Assembly (NCBI RefSeq): GCF_022132145.1
Contig: NZ_JAJISP010000006.1
Location: forward strand, 186,001 to 250,000
Direction: 5' to 3'
Length of the DNA stretch: 64,000 bases
Origin: Pseudomonas sp. MMS21 TM103
GTDB lineage: Bacteria; Pseudomonadota; Gammaproteobacteria; Pseudomonadales; Pseudomonadaceae
Part shown: positions 26,051-36,167 of the stretch, piece after piece
Numbering within the stretch: position 1 is the stretch's first letter
Layout of the letters: each line of letters opens with the position of its first letter
The notes under the pieces: generated by a model
What the model was told of the DNA's origin: nothing
Database searches by the model: none
The model's input: the letters and a program-made list of their open reading frames with translations, nothing else
Made by a program: the position numbers and the translations under genes

Positions 26051-26527
26051 AAAACACGCAGTTTAGCGCCTTAGTGGGCCCAAACAGCAGTGCGAGGACG
26101 GAGGCAAAATCGGCATAGGGGACGGCCGCCATAGACCGCCGCCCGCCACACCATCCGGCAGGCGGATCCGCACCGGGCGGTTCAAGAGGTTGAGGTTATG
26201 GGCGACGTACCAGCCCACGCTGTCGAACCACGCAATGTTCAACACGCGATTCAGCTCGAGGCGACTGTTGCGCCAACAACGTAGATAACGAGTCACCCTG
26301 TGGCACCTAGGGCGGCTTTATTGACCACGCCATTGATCAACGTTCCCGCATTCAGAAAAGCACGAATCAGCCGGATAACCGCCGATCCAAAGTCCGCGCA
26401 CCTGAGCGATCAATCAAGATGTCATGGTTGACCTGGCCGGAGAACGTTTCCAAGTCAACATCTGACTTCCGGGCTCTCGCACCAACATGGCCTATCTGCC
26501 TGGAGTCGGCTTCTCAAGCAGCCTGAG
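26051..26527. other. Intergenic region between earP and the cysI-side small gene
   Basis: Nearly 480 bases with no supported gene. A minus-strand open frame at 26063-26296 is Arg/Pro-rich and unrecognised. No clear tRNA, terminator or IS end was seen. Confidence 0.4.
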
Positions 26528-26641
26528 TTATTGCTGGCTGACCCAGAATACTGCGGTGGCTACAACTAACAGAATCAGGACAAAGATCGCCCTGGCGTCG
26601 ACAACACTATCTCGGCTGTCATATTCGGTATGGTCGGTCAT
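26528..26641 (-). CDS. Small membrane peptide (37 aa)
   Basis: The frame starts MTDHTEYDSRDSVVDARAIF and continues into one hydrophobic helix ending VFWVSQQ. An acidic N-terminus plus a single TM segment is typical of small inner-membrane regulatory peptides. An AAGGG lies about 9 bases upstream of the ATG. It is divergent from cysI, 238 bases away. No family recognised with certainty; the coherent amphipathic-to-hydrophobic layout and the RBS support it. Confidence 0.6.
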   Translation of the reverse strand: MTDHTEYDSRDSVVDARAIFVLILLVVATAVFWVSQQ

Positions 26642-26879
26642 GGGCTACCCTTTTTATTGTGCTTATGAGTGATTCGCTTATGCAGTTAAGCCTAGGTCGC
26701 GCGCTTGCTCAAGCGAGGAAGTTATGCTCTTGCCCATCCTTAGCACTCAAAGTTCTTACCATATACTCAAACTTCACTTTTGCGCATAACCCTGAGCTGG
26801 TATCTTCCCTCAGCTCCGCTAAGGGGTGCGCGGCCGTGCGCGCAGAATTGCTGTAAGCAGCCTGAAAACAGGACCCTTC

Positions 26880-28521
<1,642 letters not shown>

Positions 28522-28538
<17 letters not shown>

Positions 28539-29019
28539 GAACGGCCAGGTGGTCGACGAATCCTGGCATCTGCTGCCCAAGGATACGACTCTCGACGGCC
28601 TCAGCAATTGTGACGACCTGATCGTGCCCCTGGCGTTGTGGATCGAACACCCGAGCGCACTCAAGGCCCGCGACGGCGGCCTGGGCGTTTGGCTGGACGC
28701 CGGCGAGGAGATTGAGGAAATCGCCGACCAGCTGGATAACTTCCAGGTAATCGCCCTTAACTTTCCGGCCTTCACCGACGGGCGTCACTGCTCCAGCGCT
28801 TATTTGCTGCGCACCCGCTATGGCTACAAGGGTGAAGTGCGCGCCATTGGCGATGTGCTGCGTGATCAGCTGTTCGCGTTGAAGCGCTGCGGTTTCGATG
28901 CCTTCGCCCTGCGCGAAGACAAGGATCCGCAGGATGCACTGAAAGCCTTCGAGGAGTTCTCCGAGGTGTATCAGGCCTCCAGCGACCAGCCGCAACCGCT
29001 GTTTCGCCGCCGCGCCTGA
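28522..29019 (+). CDS. DUF934 protein, sulfite reductase partner
   Basis: A 165-residue cytosolic protein beginning MQRIIKNGQVVDESWHLLPK, with LIVPLALWIEHPSALKARDG, LNFPAFTDGRHCSSAYLLRT and RCGFDAFALREDKDPQDALK. This is the DUF934 family, regularly placed immediately after cysI in Pseudomonas. It overlaps cysI by 17 bases. A role in sulfite reductase assembly or cofactor delivery has been suggested from context; none is shown by the sequence. Confidence 0.93.
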
Positions 29020-29300
29020 TACGCGGAGTCGAGTAGTCGGCGGGGTGACTCCCGCCGTTCCTCGCCCTCACCCGCCCGTACGATTCGCCACGCGATGGCT
29101 CGGGCCATACGATTAAGCCAATTGATCGTATCCGCTCCCCGCCCCCCCTGCTGCTTCGCCAGCCGCCTGATTCATCTCAGATGCGCCAGCGTGTCCGCAT
29201 GGTTCACAATCGTTGTCCGCTGATATCCAGTCGCGTCCCTCGTCGAGCTCCAGACATATCGGCTTGCGCTTGCGCGCAACGCGCCATGCCTGACGCACCC

Positions 29301-29326
29301 AAGAAAAAACGCGGCCGAGGCCGCGT
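29301..29326 (-). terminator. Rho-independent terminator downstream of exaC
   Basis: Minus-strand stem CGCGGCC/GGCCGCG with a 2-base loop followed by T6. It lies about 125 bases after the exaC stop. Confidence 0.85.
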
Positions 29327-29448
29327 TGCGAGAGTGATTTGCTGCCGTCAATATCAGGCCACTGCAGCCTGTTGCAAACCTCGCCCGAGGGCTTATCGCA
29401 GGTAAACCCGGCGCACGGGAGCACGTGCGCCGAGGAGCTACATCAAAC

Positions 29449-30969
<1,521 letters not shown>

Positions 30970-31082
30970 GATGATGACCTCTCTTCTCTTGTCGGAGCCT
31001 GCCCCCGGGAACGTGGAACAGGTCATGGTTCGATATTAGGAAGCTGCCGGCTCGACCGGTATGCGCCCATGGCACAGAACAT

Positions 31083-31098
31083 CTCGTCATTTGGTAGT
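31083..31098. promoter_or_regulatory. Alcohol-oxidation regulon box upstream of exaC
   Basis: CTCGTCATTTGGTAGT, about 12/16 to the consensus CTACTCCCTTGGTAGY seen at the other boxes here; the TTGGTAG half is perfect. It lies 114 bases upstream of the exaC ATG. Candidate AgmR/ErbR operator. Confidence 0.6.
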
Positions 31099-31100
31099 AG

Positions 31101-31874
31101 GTGCGCAGGTTGTCTATGCCAGGCGTTTACCCGCCCAGTTGGAACTGCCGCTGGAAAATTCAGCGTAGCTGCTTCTGCTAGCGCATGCCGTCGACATCCT
31201 GCCAATGCAGCTGCAGAGGCGCGCTGAGCAAGAGCGGCAATCCACACCTGTAGGGTATTGGTAGCCAAAGCTGCATGAGGTTCGATCCTGCATGGATGGC
31301 TCTACCTCGCCGCACCTGTGAGTTGTGAAATAACTCTCGTCTACTGCGGTCGCCTGCAAACGCCCTACGCCCCGACCAATGATCTCGAGCGGTCCGCGAC
31401 TCGCAGGGTTCACCCGCCGCAGGCAGTGCACCATCGATCACCTCCGGCGAGCTGACGCCGCGCCCCGAACAGAGCGTCCCCGGACCGCGCTACGGACAGA
31501 CCACAGAATCCGGATAAACCTGCGCCCCGTGGAGCGTCACTCGCCGCATGCAGTGCGCCATCGTTCATCGCGCGACACAAATCTGGCGGGATTGCACTTA
31601 GCTTCGAGCGTCATGCTGCTGCGCCTTGCCGAGAATGTAGGAGACGGCCTCGCGCAGACGCTCGCTAGACTCACAATCGCTGTGCCTCGGCCCAGGCGAA
31701 GGTTTCACATCAACAGAAACGTGCCGAGCACACTTTCCTTTCATTCAAGAGGACAACCAGGCACATCGACCGAGAGACAAAAGGCGTTTACGTTACTGGC
31801 CAACTGCGCACTCACCCTTGATTACAATCAACAACCGGACAACTTACTGCACCTATTTAAATCACGCAGCAAAC
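31101..31874. other. Intergenic region between divergent exaC and pqqA
   Basis: No supported gene. Short open frames on both strands lack family features. It contains an imperfect direct repeat (31411-31440 and 31538-31567), and at each end an AgmR-type box for the flanking genes. Composition is less GC-rich toward the pqqA side. Confidence 0.5.
31411..31567. repeat. Imperfect 30-bp direct repeat, two copies
   Basis: CACCCGCCGCAGGCAGTGCA..(31411-31440) and CACTCGCCGCATGCAGTGCG..(31538-31567) match at 26 of 30 positions, 127 bases apart. They may be remnants of a duplicated segment or of an old mobile element; no protein is recognisable. Confidence 0.65.
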
Positions 31875-31884
31875 CTACTACCAA
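31875..31884 (+). promoter_or_regulatory. Half-site of the regulon box upstream of pqqA
   Basis: CTACTACCAA, equal to the right half of the exaC and pedF boxes read on the gene strand. It lies 111 bases upstream of the pqqA start. The other half is poorly conserved. Confidence 0.5.
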
Positions 31885-31994
31885 CTTCCCGTAAAGTTAA
31901 CCCTAAAGTTCTATTAGTATCCGCCAGCACCTGGCTGTAGCCTCGACTTGCAGCACCGCAAACATTGAACTTACCCCGAAACAGGAGATAGACC

Positions 31995-32069
31995 ATGCAG
32001 TGGATAAATCCGGACTTTTGTGACCTGCGCCTGGGCTTCGAAGTCACCGCGTACGTTTACGTGCGCTGA
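31995..32069 (+). CDS. pqqA: PQQ precursor peptide PqqA (24 aa)
   Basis: The peptide begins MQWINPDFCDLRLGFEVTAY and ends VYVR. Glu16 and Tyr20 sit in the E-x3-Y spacing that is cross-linked by PqqE to begin PQQ formation, and DLR-x-GFEVT-x-Y is the PqqA core. AGGAGA lies 6 bases before the ATG. The sequence differs from the usual Pseudomonas MWTKP..ANR type at both ends, with a Cys at position 9. pqqB and pqqC do not follow; pqqD is next after a 60-base gap containing a hairpin. Confidence 0.95.
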   Translation: MQWINPDFCDLRLGFEVTAYVYVR

Positions 32070-32080
32070 GCCGTTAACCC

Positions 32081-32108
32081 GGCGGAGCGCCTGCGATGGC
32101 GCCTCGCC
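32081..32108 (+). promoter_or_regulatory. Hairpin between pqqA and pqqD
   Basis: GGCGGAGCGCC / GGCGCCTCGCC with a 6-base loop; about 9 of 11 positions pair. No T-run follows, so it is more likely a processing or attenuation stem that keeps the short pqqA message more abundant than the downstream genes. Confidence 0.6.
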
Positions 32109-32129
32109 GCACCAGCCGCGAGGCAGGCC

Positions 32130-32423
32130 ATGACAACCGTTCCGATAGACCTGGCAGACCGTTTCGAAATTCGCCCACCCTTCATGTTCCGCTGGGAACA
32201 CTCGCAACACGCCCATGTTCTTCTGTACCCGGAAGGCATCGTCAAATTGAATAAAACTGGCGGCGATATTCTCAACTACTGCGATGGCCACACTGACGTA
32301 GCCGAAGTAATCGAGAAACTTGGCGCACTGTATGAAGTGGCTGATGCGAATGTTATTCGCAATGGCGTCCTGCGTTTTCTGGAGGTGTCCCGTGGCAAAG
32401 GCTGGATCCGAATTAAGACTTGA
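32130..32423 (+). CDS. pqqD: PqqD peptide chaperone
   Basis: A 97-residue RiPP recognition element that binds PqqA and presents it to PqqE. The segments FMFRWEHSQHAHVLLYPEGI, VKLNKTGGDILNYCDGHTDV and VLRFLEVSRGKGWIRI cover the winged-helix PqqD fold; VLLYPEG..KLN is diagnostic. The 3' end overlaps pqqE by 32 bases, so the two are tightly coupled. A solitary pqqD copy in a ped locus is known from P. putida, but here A, D and E occur together. Confidence 0.95.
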   Translation: MTTVPIDLADRFEIRPPFMFRWEHSQHAHVLLYPEGIVKLNKTGGDILNYCDGHTDVAEVIEKLGALYEVADANVIRNGVLRFLEVSRGKGWIRIKT

Positions 32424-33537
32424 TGGCAATGGCAGCCCGGTCTGGTTATTACTGGAATTAACCTACCAGTGCCCACTGCAGTGTGTGTTCTGCAGTAATC
32501 CGCGCAACTTTGCCGACTATCGCCGCAATGAATTGAGCACGGCCGAATGGATCGACGTGATGCGCCAGGCCCGCGCGCTCGGCGCCATGCAGATCGGTTT
32601 TTCCGGCGGCGAACCGACGTTGCGCAAGGATCTGGAAATCCTGGTGGCCGAAGCCGATCGCCTGGGCTACTACACCAACCTGATCACCTCCGGCATCGGC
32701 CTCACCGAGGCCCGCCTGCGGGCACTCAAGGACACCGGCCTGCGGCATATCCAGCTCGGTTTCCAGTCCACCGACCGGGTCACGGCGCAACAACTGGCCG
32801 GCGTCGACTGCCTGGAGCGCAAACTCGGCATGGCCCGCGCGATCAAGGCGCATGGCTTCCCGATGGTGCTCAACGTGCCCATCACCCGGCAGAACATCGG
32901 CCAGATTGCGCAGATCATCGACTTCGCCGTCGAACTCGGGGTCGACTATATGGAACTGGCCAACGTGCAGTACTACAACTGGGCGCTGCTCAATCGCGAG
33001 CAATTGATGCCGACCCGTGAGGAACTGCAACGCGCCGAGGCCCAGGTGCAAGAGGCCCGTGAGCGCCTGGGCGATCGCCTGACCATATTCTTTGTCATCC
33101 CCGACTATTACGAAGGCCGGCCCAAGGCCTGCATGAACGGCTGGGGCGCCATCCACCTGACTATCGCGCCCAACGGCGATGTGCTGCCCTGCTCCCAGGC
33201 CAGCAGTTTCAAACATCTGACCTTCCCCAACGTGCGCCAGCAGCCCCTGGGTGAGATCTGGCACGACTCGCCGGTGTTCAACCTGTATCGCGGCGATGCC
33301 TGGATGCCAGAGCTGTGCCGCAGTTGCGACGACAAGGAAAACGACTTTGGCGGCTGCCGCTGTCAGGCGCTGTTGCTCACCGGCTCCGGCGACAACACCG
33401 ATCCGGCGTGCAGCAAGTCGCCGCATCACCAGCTGATCAAGCAGGCGGTGGCTCTGGCGCAGCAGGTGCCGCGCCCGACGGGCTCGCTGATCCCGAGGCT
33501 CGCCAGTCAGGGGGTGAACGTTGAAACTACCTCATGA
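32392..33537 (+). CDS. pqqE: PqqA peptide cyclase PqqE (radical SAM/SPASM)
   Basis: Forms the Glu-Tyr C-C bond in PqqA. The 381-residue enzyme has the radical SAM motif TYQCPLQCVFCSNP (C27, C31, C34), IGFSGGEPTLRKD for SAM binding, and C-terminal SPASM cysteines in VLPCSQASSF and ELCRSCDDKENDFGGCRCQA. The start is GTG at 32392, with GGAGGTG just before it inside pqqD; a longer frame in the same register is only the pqqD shadow. The motif is CPLQCVFC rather than the common CPLQCPYC. It is a bona fide family member, but divergent enough to be a paralogue of a canonical PqqE. Confidence 0.93.
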   Translation: MAKAGSELRLDGNGSPVWLLLELTYQCPLQCVFCSNPRNFADYRRNELSTAEWIDVMRQARALGAMQIGFSGGEPTLRKDLEILVAEADRLGYYTNLITSGIGLTEARLRALKDTGLRHIQLGFQSTDRVTAQQLAGVDCLERKLGMARAIKAHGFPMVLNVPITRQNIGQIAQIIDFAVELGVDYMELANVQYYNWALLNREQLMPTREELQRAEAQVQEARERLGDRLTIFFVIPDYYEGRPKACMNGWGAIHLTIAPNGDVLPCSQASSFKHLTFPNVRQQPLGEIWHDSPVFNLYRGDAWMPELCRSCDDKENDFGGCRCQALLLTGSGDNTDPACSKSPHHQLIKQAVALAQQVPRPTGSLIPRLASQGVNVETTS

Positions 33538-33619
33538 TTCCTTCGCCGGCACCCTCGGCGCCGGCCTCGCGCTGACCCTGGGCTGTTACTTATTGCTCAG
33601 GTTCTGGCTGGTGCTATAG
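33521..33619 (+). CDS. Small membrane peptide (32 aa), TTG start
   Basis: TTG start at 33521, overlapping the end of pqqE, with GGGGGTGAAC just upstream. The product begins MKLPHDSFAGTLGAGLALTL and ends CYLLLRFWLVL: a short polar head and one hydrophobic helix with a Cys. The next gene starts 9 bases after its stop, with an AGGAG overlapping the stop. The tight overlap on both sides is the main support. No family recognised; it resembles small accessory subunits of membrane redox complexes in form only. Confidence 0.55.
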   Translation: MKLPHDSFAGTLGAGLALTLGCYLLLRFWLVL

Positions 33620-33628
33620 GAGTTGACC

Positions 33629-34129
33629 ATGAGCATCATCGACCTGCTGGCTCGCTACGCCCACCTGCTGTTCGCCCTGGTCTGGGTCGGCCACAACTAT
33701 GCCAGTTTCATCCAGAACCCCAGGTTCGTGGCGCTGCAGAACGGCATCGACACCCTGACCCTGAACCGCGACCTGGAGCAACGGATGAAGCGCGAACATG
33801 GGATCTTTCGCTACGCCTCACTGGTGGTCTGGCTCTCCGGCCTGCTGATGCTCTGGCAACGCGGCTGGCTGGTGGACGCCCTGTTGCTGCAAGGCCCGCT
33901 GGCGGTGATCGGCCTCGGTGCCTGGATCGGCACCCTGATGCTGCTCAATCTGTGGCTGGTGCTCTGGCCGCATCAGAAGAAGCTGCTGGGGTTCGTCCCG
34001 GCCAGCCTCGAGGAGCGGGTACGCTGCTCGCGGATCACCTTCCTGTCCTCGCGCAGCAACACCATCCTGTCGATACCCCTGCTATTCCTGATGGCGGCTG
34101 GCGGTCATGGCCTGCATCTGTTTTCCTGA
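33629..34129 (+). CDS. PuuD/urate-oxidase-N family membrane protein
   Basis: A 166-residue protein with about four hydrophobic helices. RYAHLLFALVWVGHNYASFI, IGLGAWIGTLMLLNLWLVLW, PHQKKLLGFVP and SSRSNTILSIPLLFLMAAGG match the membrane domain of PuuD-type urate hydroxylases (PF06181). The C-terminal cytochrome c part of PuuD is absent. No purine genes are nearby, so urate oxidation is unlikely; conserved His residues in the helices (for example H12, H23) could ligate haem. It sits inside the pqqADE run, and its end overlaps the SerC-like gene by 23 bases. Probably a membrane electron-transfer partner of the pathway; this is inference. Confidence 0.82.
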   Translation: MSIIDLLARYAHLLFALVWVGHNYASFIQNPRFVALQNGIDTLTLNRDLEQRMKREHGIFRYASLVVWLSGLLMLWQRGWLVDALLLQGPLAVIGLGAWIGTLMLLNLWLVLWPHQKKLLGFVPASLEERVRCSRITFLSSRSNTILSIPLLFLMAAGGHGLHLFS

Positions 34130-35228
34130 CGGCGCGCCAGCGGCCCACAGCGGCGAGCGCTACAACTTCGCCGCCGGGCCGGCGATGCTGCCGCCTGAGG
34201 TGCTCGCGCAGATCCAGCACGAGCTGCCGGACTGGCAAGGCAGCGGCCTGTCCGTGCTGGAGCAGCCGTTCACCGGCGCACCCTTCAAAGGTCTGATGCA
34301 GCAGGCCGATCAGGACCTGCACGAACTGCTGGGGATACCGCCGAACTACCGCGTGCTGTTCATGCATGGCGGCGCCTCCTGCCAGTTCGGCTTGCTGCCC
34401 CTGAACCTGCTCGCGCCCGGCCAGTCGGCCGACTACCTGGAGACGGGTTACTGGGCGTCCAAAGCGATCGCCGAAGCCCGCCGCCATGCGCCACTGAACA
34501 TGGTCGCCAGCGGTGCCGGTGACGGCTTCAGCGCCATTGCGCCGGTCCATGAGTGGCGCTTGAACCCACAGGCCGGCTATTGCCATATCACCAGCAACGA
34601 GACCGCCAACGGCCTGCAGCTGCGGCATTTCCCCGAATTGTCGGTACCGCTGGTGGCGGACATGAGCTCGGACTTTCTCACCCGCCCGCTACCGGTCGAA
34701 CGCTTCGGCCTGATCTACGCCAGCGCGCAGAAGAACCTCGGCGTGGCCGGCCTGTGTTTGCTGATCGTCCGCGACGACCTGCTCAAGGCGCCGCGCGCCG
34801 GGCTGCCGTCGCCGTTCAGCTACGCCCTGCAGGCCGAACAGCAGAGCCGCCTGTGCACCCCGCCGACCTTCGCCCTCTATTGCGCCGCCTTGATGCTGCG
34901 CTGGATTCGCCAGCAGGGCGGACTCAAGGCCATGGCCCGCGCCGGCCTGGCCAAGAGCCGGTTGCTCTATCAATACGTCGACGCCAGCGACCTCTACCAT
35001 TGCCGCCAGCGGCCGGCGGACCGCTCGGCGGTCAATGTCTGCTTTCAATTGCGCGACCAGCACCTGCTCGCGCTGTTTTTGCGCCAAGCCGAGCAGACCG
35101 GCCTGCTCAACCTGCAGGGCCACGCGGCCAGCGGTGGCGTGCGCGCCAGCCTGTATAACGCCATGCCGCTGGCAGGTGTCGAGCGCCTACTGGCGTTCAT
35201 GCACGACTTTGCACGCCGGCATGGCTGA
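34107..35228 (+). CDS. SerC-like PLP enzyme with altered substrate site
   Basis: A 373-residue class V aminotransferase aligning with phosphoserine aminotransferase over its length: YNFAAGPAMLPPEVL, VLFMHGGASCQFGLLPLNLL, SNETANGLQLRHFPEL and the PLP lysine in YASAQKNLG (K209), ending VRASLYNAMPLAGVERLLAF. In E. coli SerC the phosphoserine is held by His41-Arg42 in SHRGKEF; here the same place reads PFTGAPF (F55-T56), so that pair is missing, and GGGRGQF is GGASCQF. A serine-biosynthesis role is therefore doubtful. Overlaps on both sides put it in the pqqADE transcript. Likely a repurposed PLP enzyme acting on a peptide-derived or other amine. Confidence 0.85.
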   Translation: MACICFPDGAPAAHSGERYNFAAGPAMLPPEVLAQIQHELPDWQGSGLSVLEQPFTGAPFKGLMQQADQDLHELLGIPPNYRVLFMHGGASCQFGLLPLNLLAPGQSADYLETGYWASKAIAEARRHAPLNMVASGAGDGFSAIAPVHEWRLNPQAGYCHITSNETANGLQLRHFPELSVPLVADMSSDFLTRPLPVERFGLIYASAQKNLGVAGLCLLIVRDDLLKAPRAGLPSPFSYALQAEQQSRLCTPPTFALYCAALMLRWIRQQGGLKAMARAGLAKSRLLYQYVDASDLYHCRQRPADRSAVNVCFQLRDQHLLALFLRQAEQTGLLNLQGHAASGGVRASLYNAMPLAGVERLLAFMHDFARRHG

Positions 35229-36075
35229 TGCCACACAGCGCATCGGCCATAGGCTGGCCCTGCAGCTGGCCTGCCTCGCCGCCCGCTGCCTGACGGCGCC
35301 CGCCTTCGAGCGCCGCGTCGAGGTGATGGGCCTGCATTTCGCGGCACCGCTGGGCATCGCCGCCGGCTTCGACCGGTTTGGCCGGCTCGCCCGGCAGGCT
35401 GGAGCTCTGGGTTTCGGCTTCAATGAAATCGGCAGCATCGATCTCGCCGCGACGACCCGGCTGTCTGCGCGGGCGCTCACGTCTGGGACGGCGCGACTGG
35501 GGATCAACCTCAGCCTGGACTCGGACATTACCCTCACTGCGCTGCGCGCCGGCCTGGCCCGCGCCTGGCCGCTGGCCGACTACCTGACGCTCAACCTGAT
35601 CGATCCGCGCGGTGCGGCACTGCTCGGCATCGAGCAGCGTGCGCGGCTACGCCTGCTGCTGGCGGCGGCGCGCATCGAGCAGCAGCGCCTGAACCGGTGC
35701 GAACGCCGCGTACCGCTGGTGGTCAAACTGCGCTGCCTGCCCGACGAGGTGCCTCTGGAGTTGACCGAACTGCTGCTGGAATTGGGCTACGACGGCCTGC
35801 TCGTCGCCCATGATCCCGGCCCACCAGCGACCCGCCAGCGCTACCACGCCTGGCAGAACGAGGTCCGCCAGGCGCAGGCCTGCGCACAGGTCGAGCAATT
35901 GCGGCGCTTGTGCGCTGGGCAGATGGCGTTGATGTCGGTCGGCGGCATCCAGACCGCCGCACACCTCCAGGCCCGGCTTGCCGCCGGAGCCGAACTGGTG
36001 CAGGTGCACAGCGTCCTGCTGCATGACTGGCCCTGGAATGTGCAGCGCCTGCTCGACGGCGGCAAACCTGCGTAG
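35221..36075 (+). CDS. PyrD-like flavoprotein (degenerate dihydroorotate dehydrogenase fold)
   Basis: A 284-residue protein, shorter than class 2 PyrD (about 340). FMN-site segments remain: AAPLGIAAGFDRFGRLARQA, LGFGFNEIGSID, VVKLRCLPDE (K169) and MALMSVGGIQTAAHLQARLA with AELVQVHSVLL. The orotate site is lost: the family N-x-S-S-P-N-T-P-G reads NLIDPRGAA (N125 kept, catalytic Ser replaced by Asp128), the FMN Lys of AAGLDK is Arg52, and the Asn of TNTT is His197. So it probably binds FMN but acts on another substrate. The ATG at 35221 overlaps the SerC-like stop by 8 bases. Confidence 0.82.
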   Translation: MADATQRIGHRLALQLACLAARCLTAPAFERRVEVMGLHFAAPLGIAAGFDRFGRLARQAGALGFGFNEIGSIDLAATTRLSARALTSGTARLGINLSLDSDITLTALRAGLARAWPLADYLTLNLIDPRGAALLGIEQRARLRLLLAAARIEQQRLNRCERRVPLVVKLRCLPDEVPLELTELLLELGYDGLLVAHDPGPPATRQRYHAWQNEVRQAQACAQVEQLRRLCAGQMALMSVGGIQTAAHLQARLAAGAELVQVHSVLLHDWPWNVQRLLDGGKPA

Positions 36076-36110
36076 GCTCTAGGCAAGAGCGAAAACCTGG
36101 ACGACAGAAA

Positions 36111-36141
36111 GCACAAGGCCGGCTAAAAGCCGGCCTTGTGC
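36111..36141. terminator. Bidirectional terminator between the PyrD-like gene and pedH
   Basis: A 14-bp perfect stem GCACAAGGCCGGCT / AGCCGGCCTTGTGC with an AAA loop between two convergent genes. No long T-run on either side, but the position and stem strength fit transcription ending from both directions. Confidence 0.88.
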
Positions 36142-36167
36142 ATCATTGGTGTTTCAGGAGTAACCGA

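Noticed and set aside
26063..26296. Arg/Pro-rich minus-strand frame possibly from a group II intron or IS remnant
   Set aside because: No catalytic motif or element ends; similarity is only compositional.
29113..29424. Minus-strand frame of about 103 residues downstream of exaC
   Set aside because: It contains the exaC terminator stem and poly-T, so a gene here is improbable.
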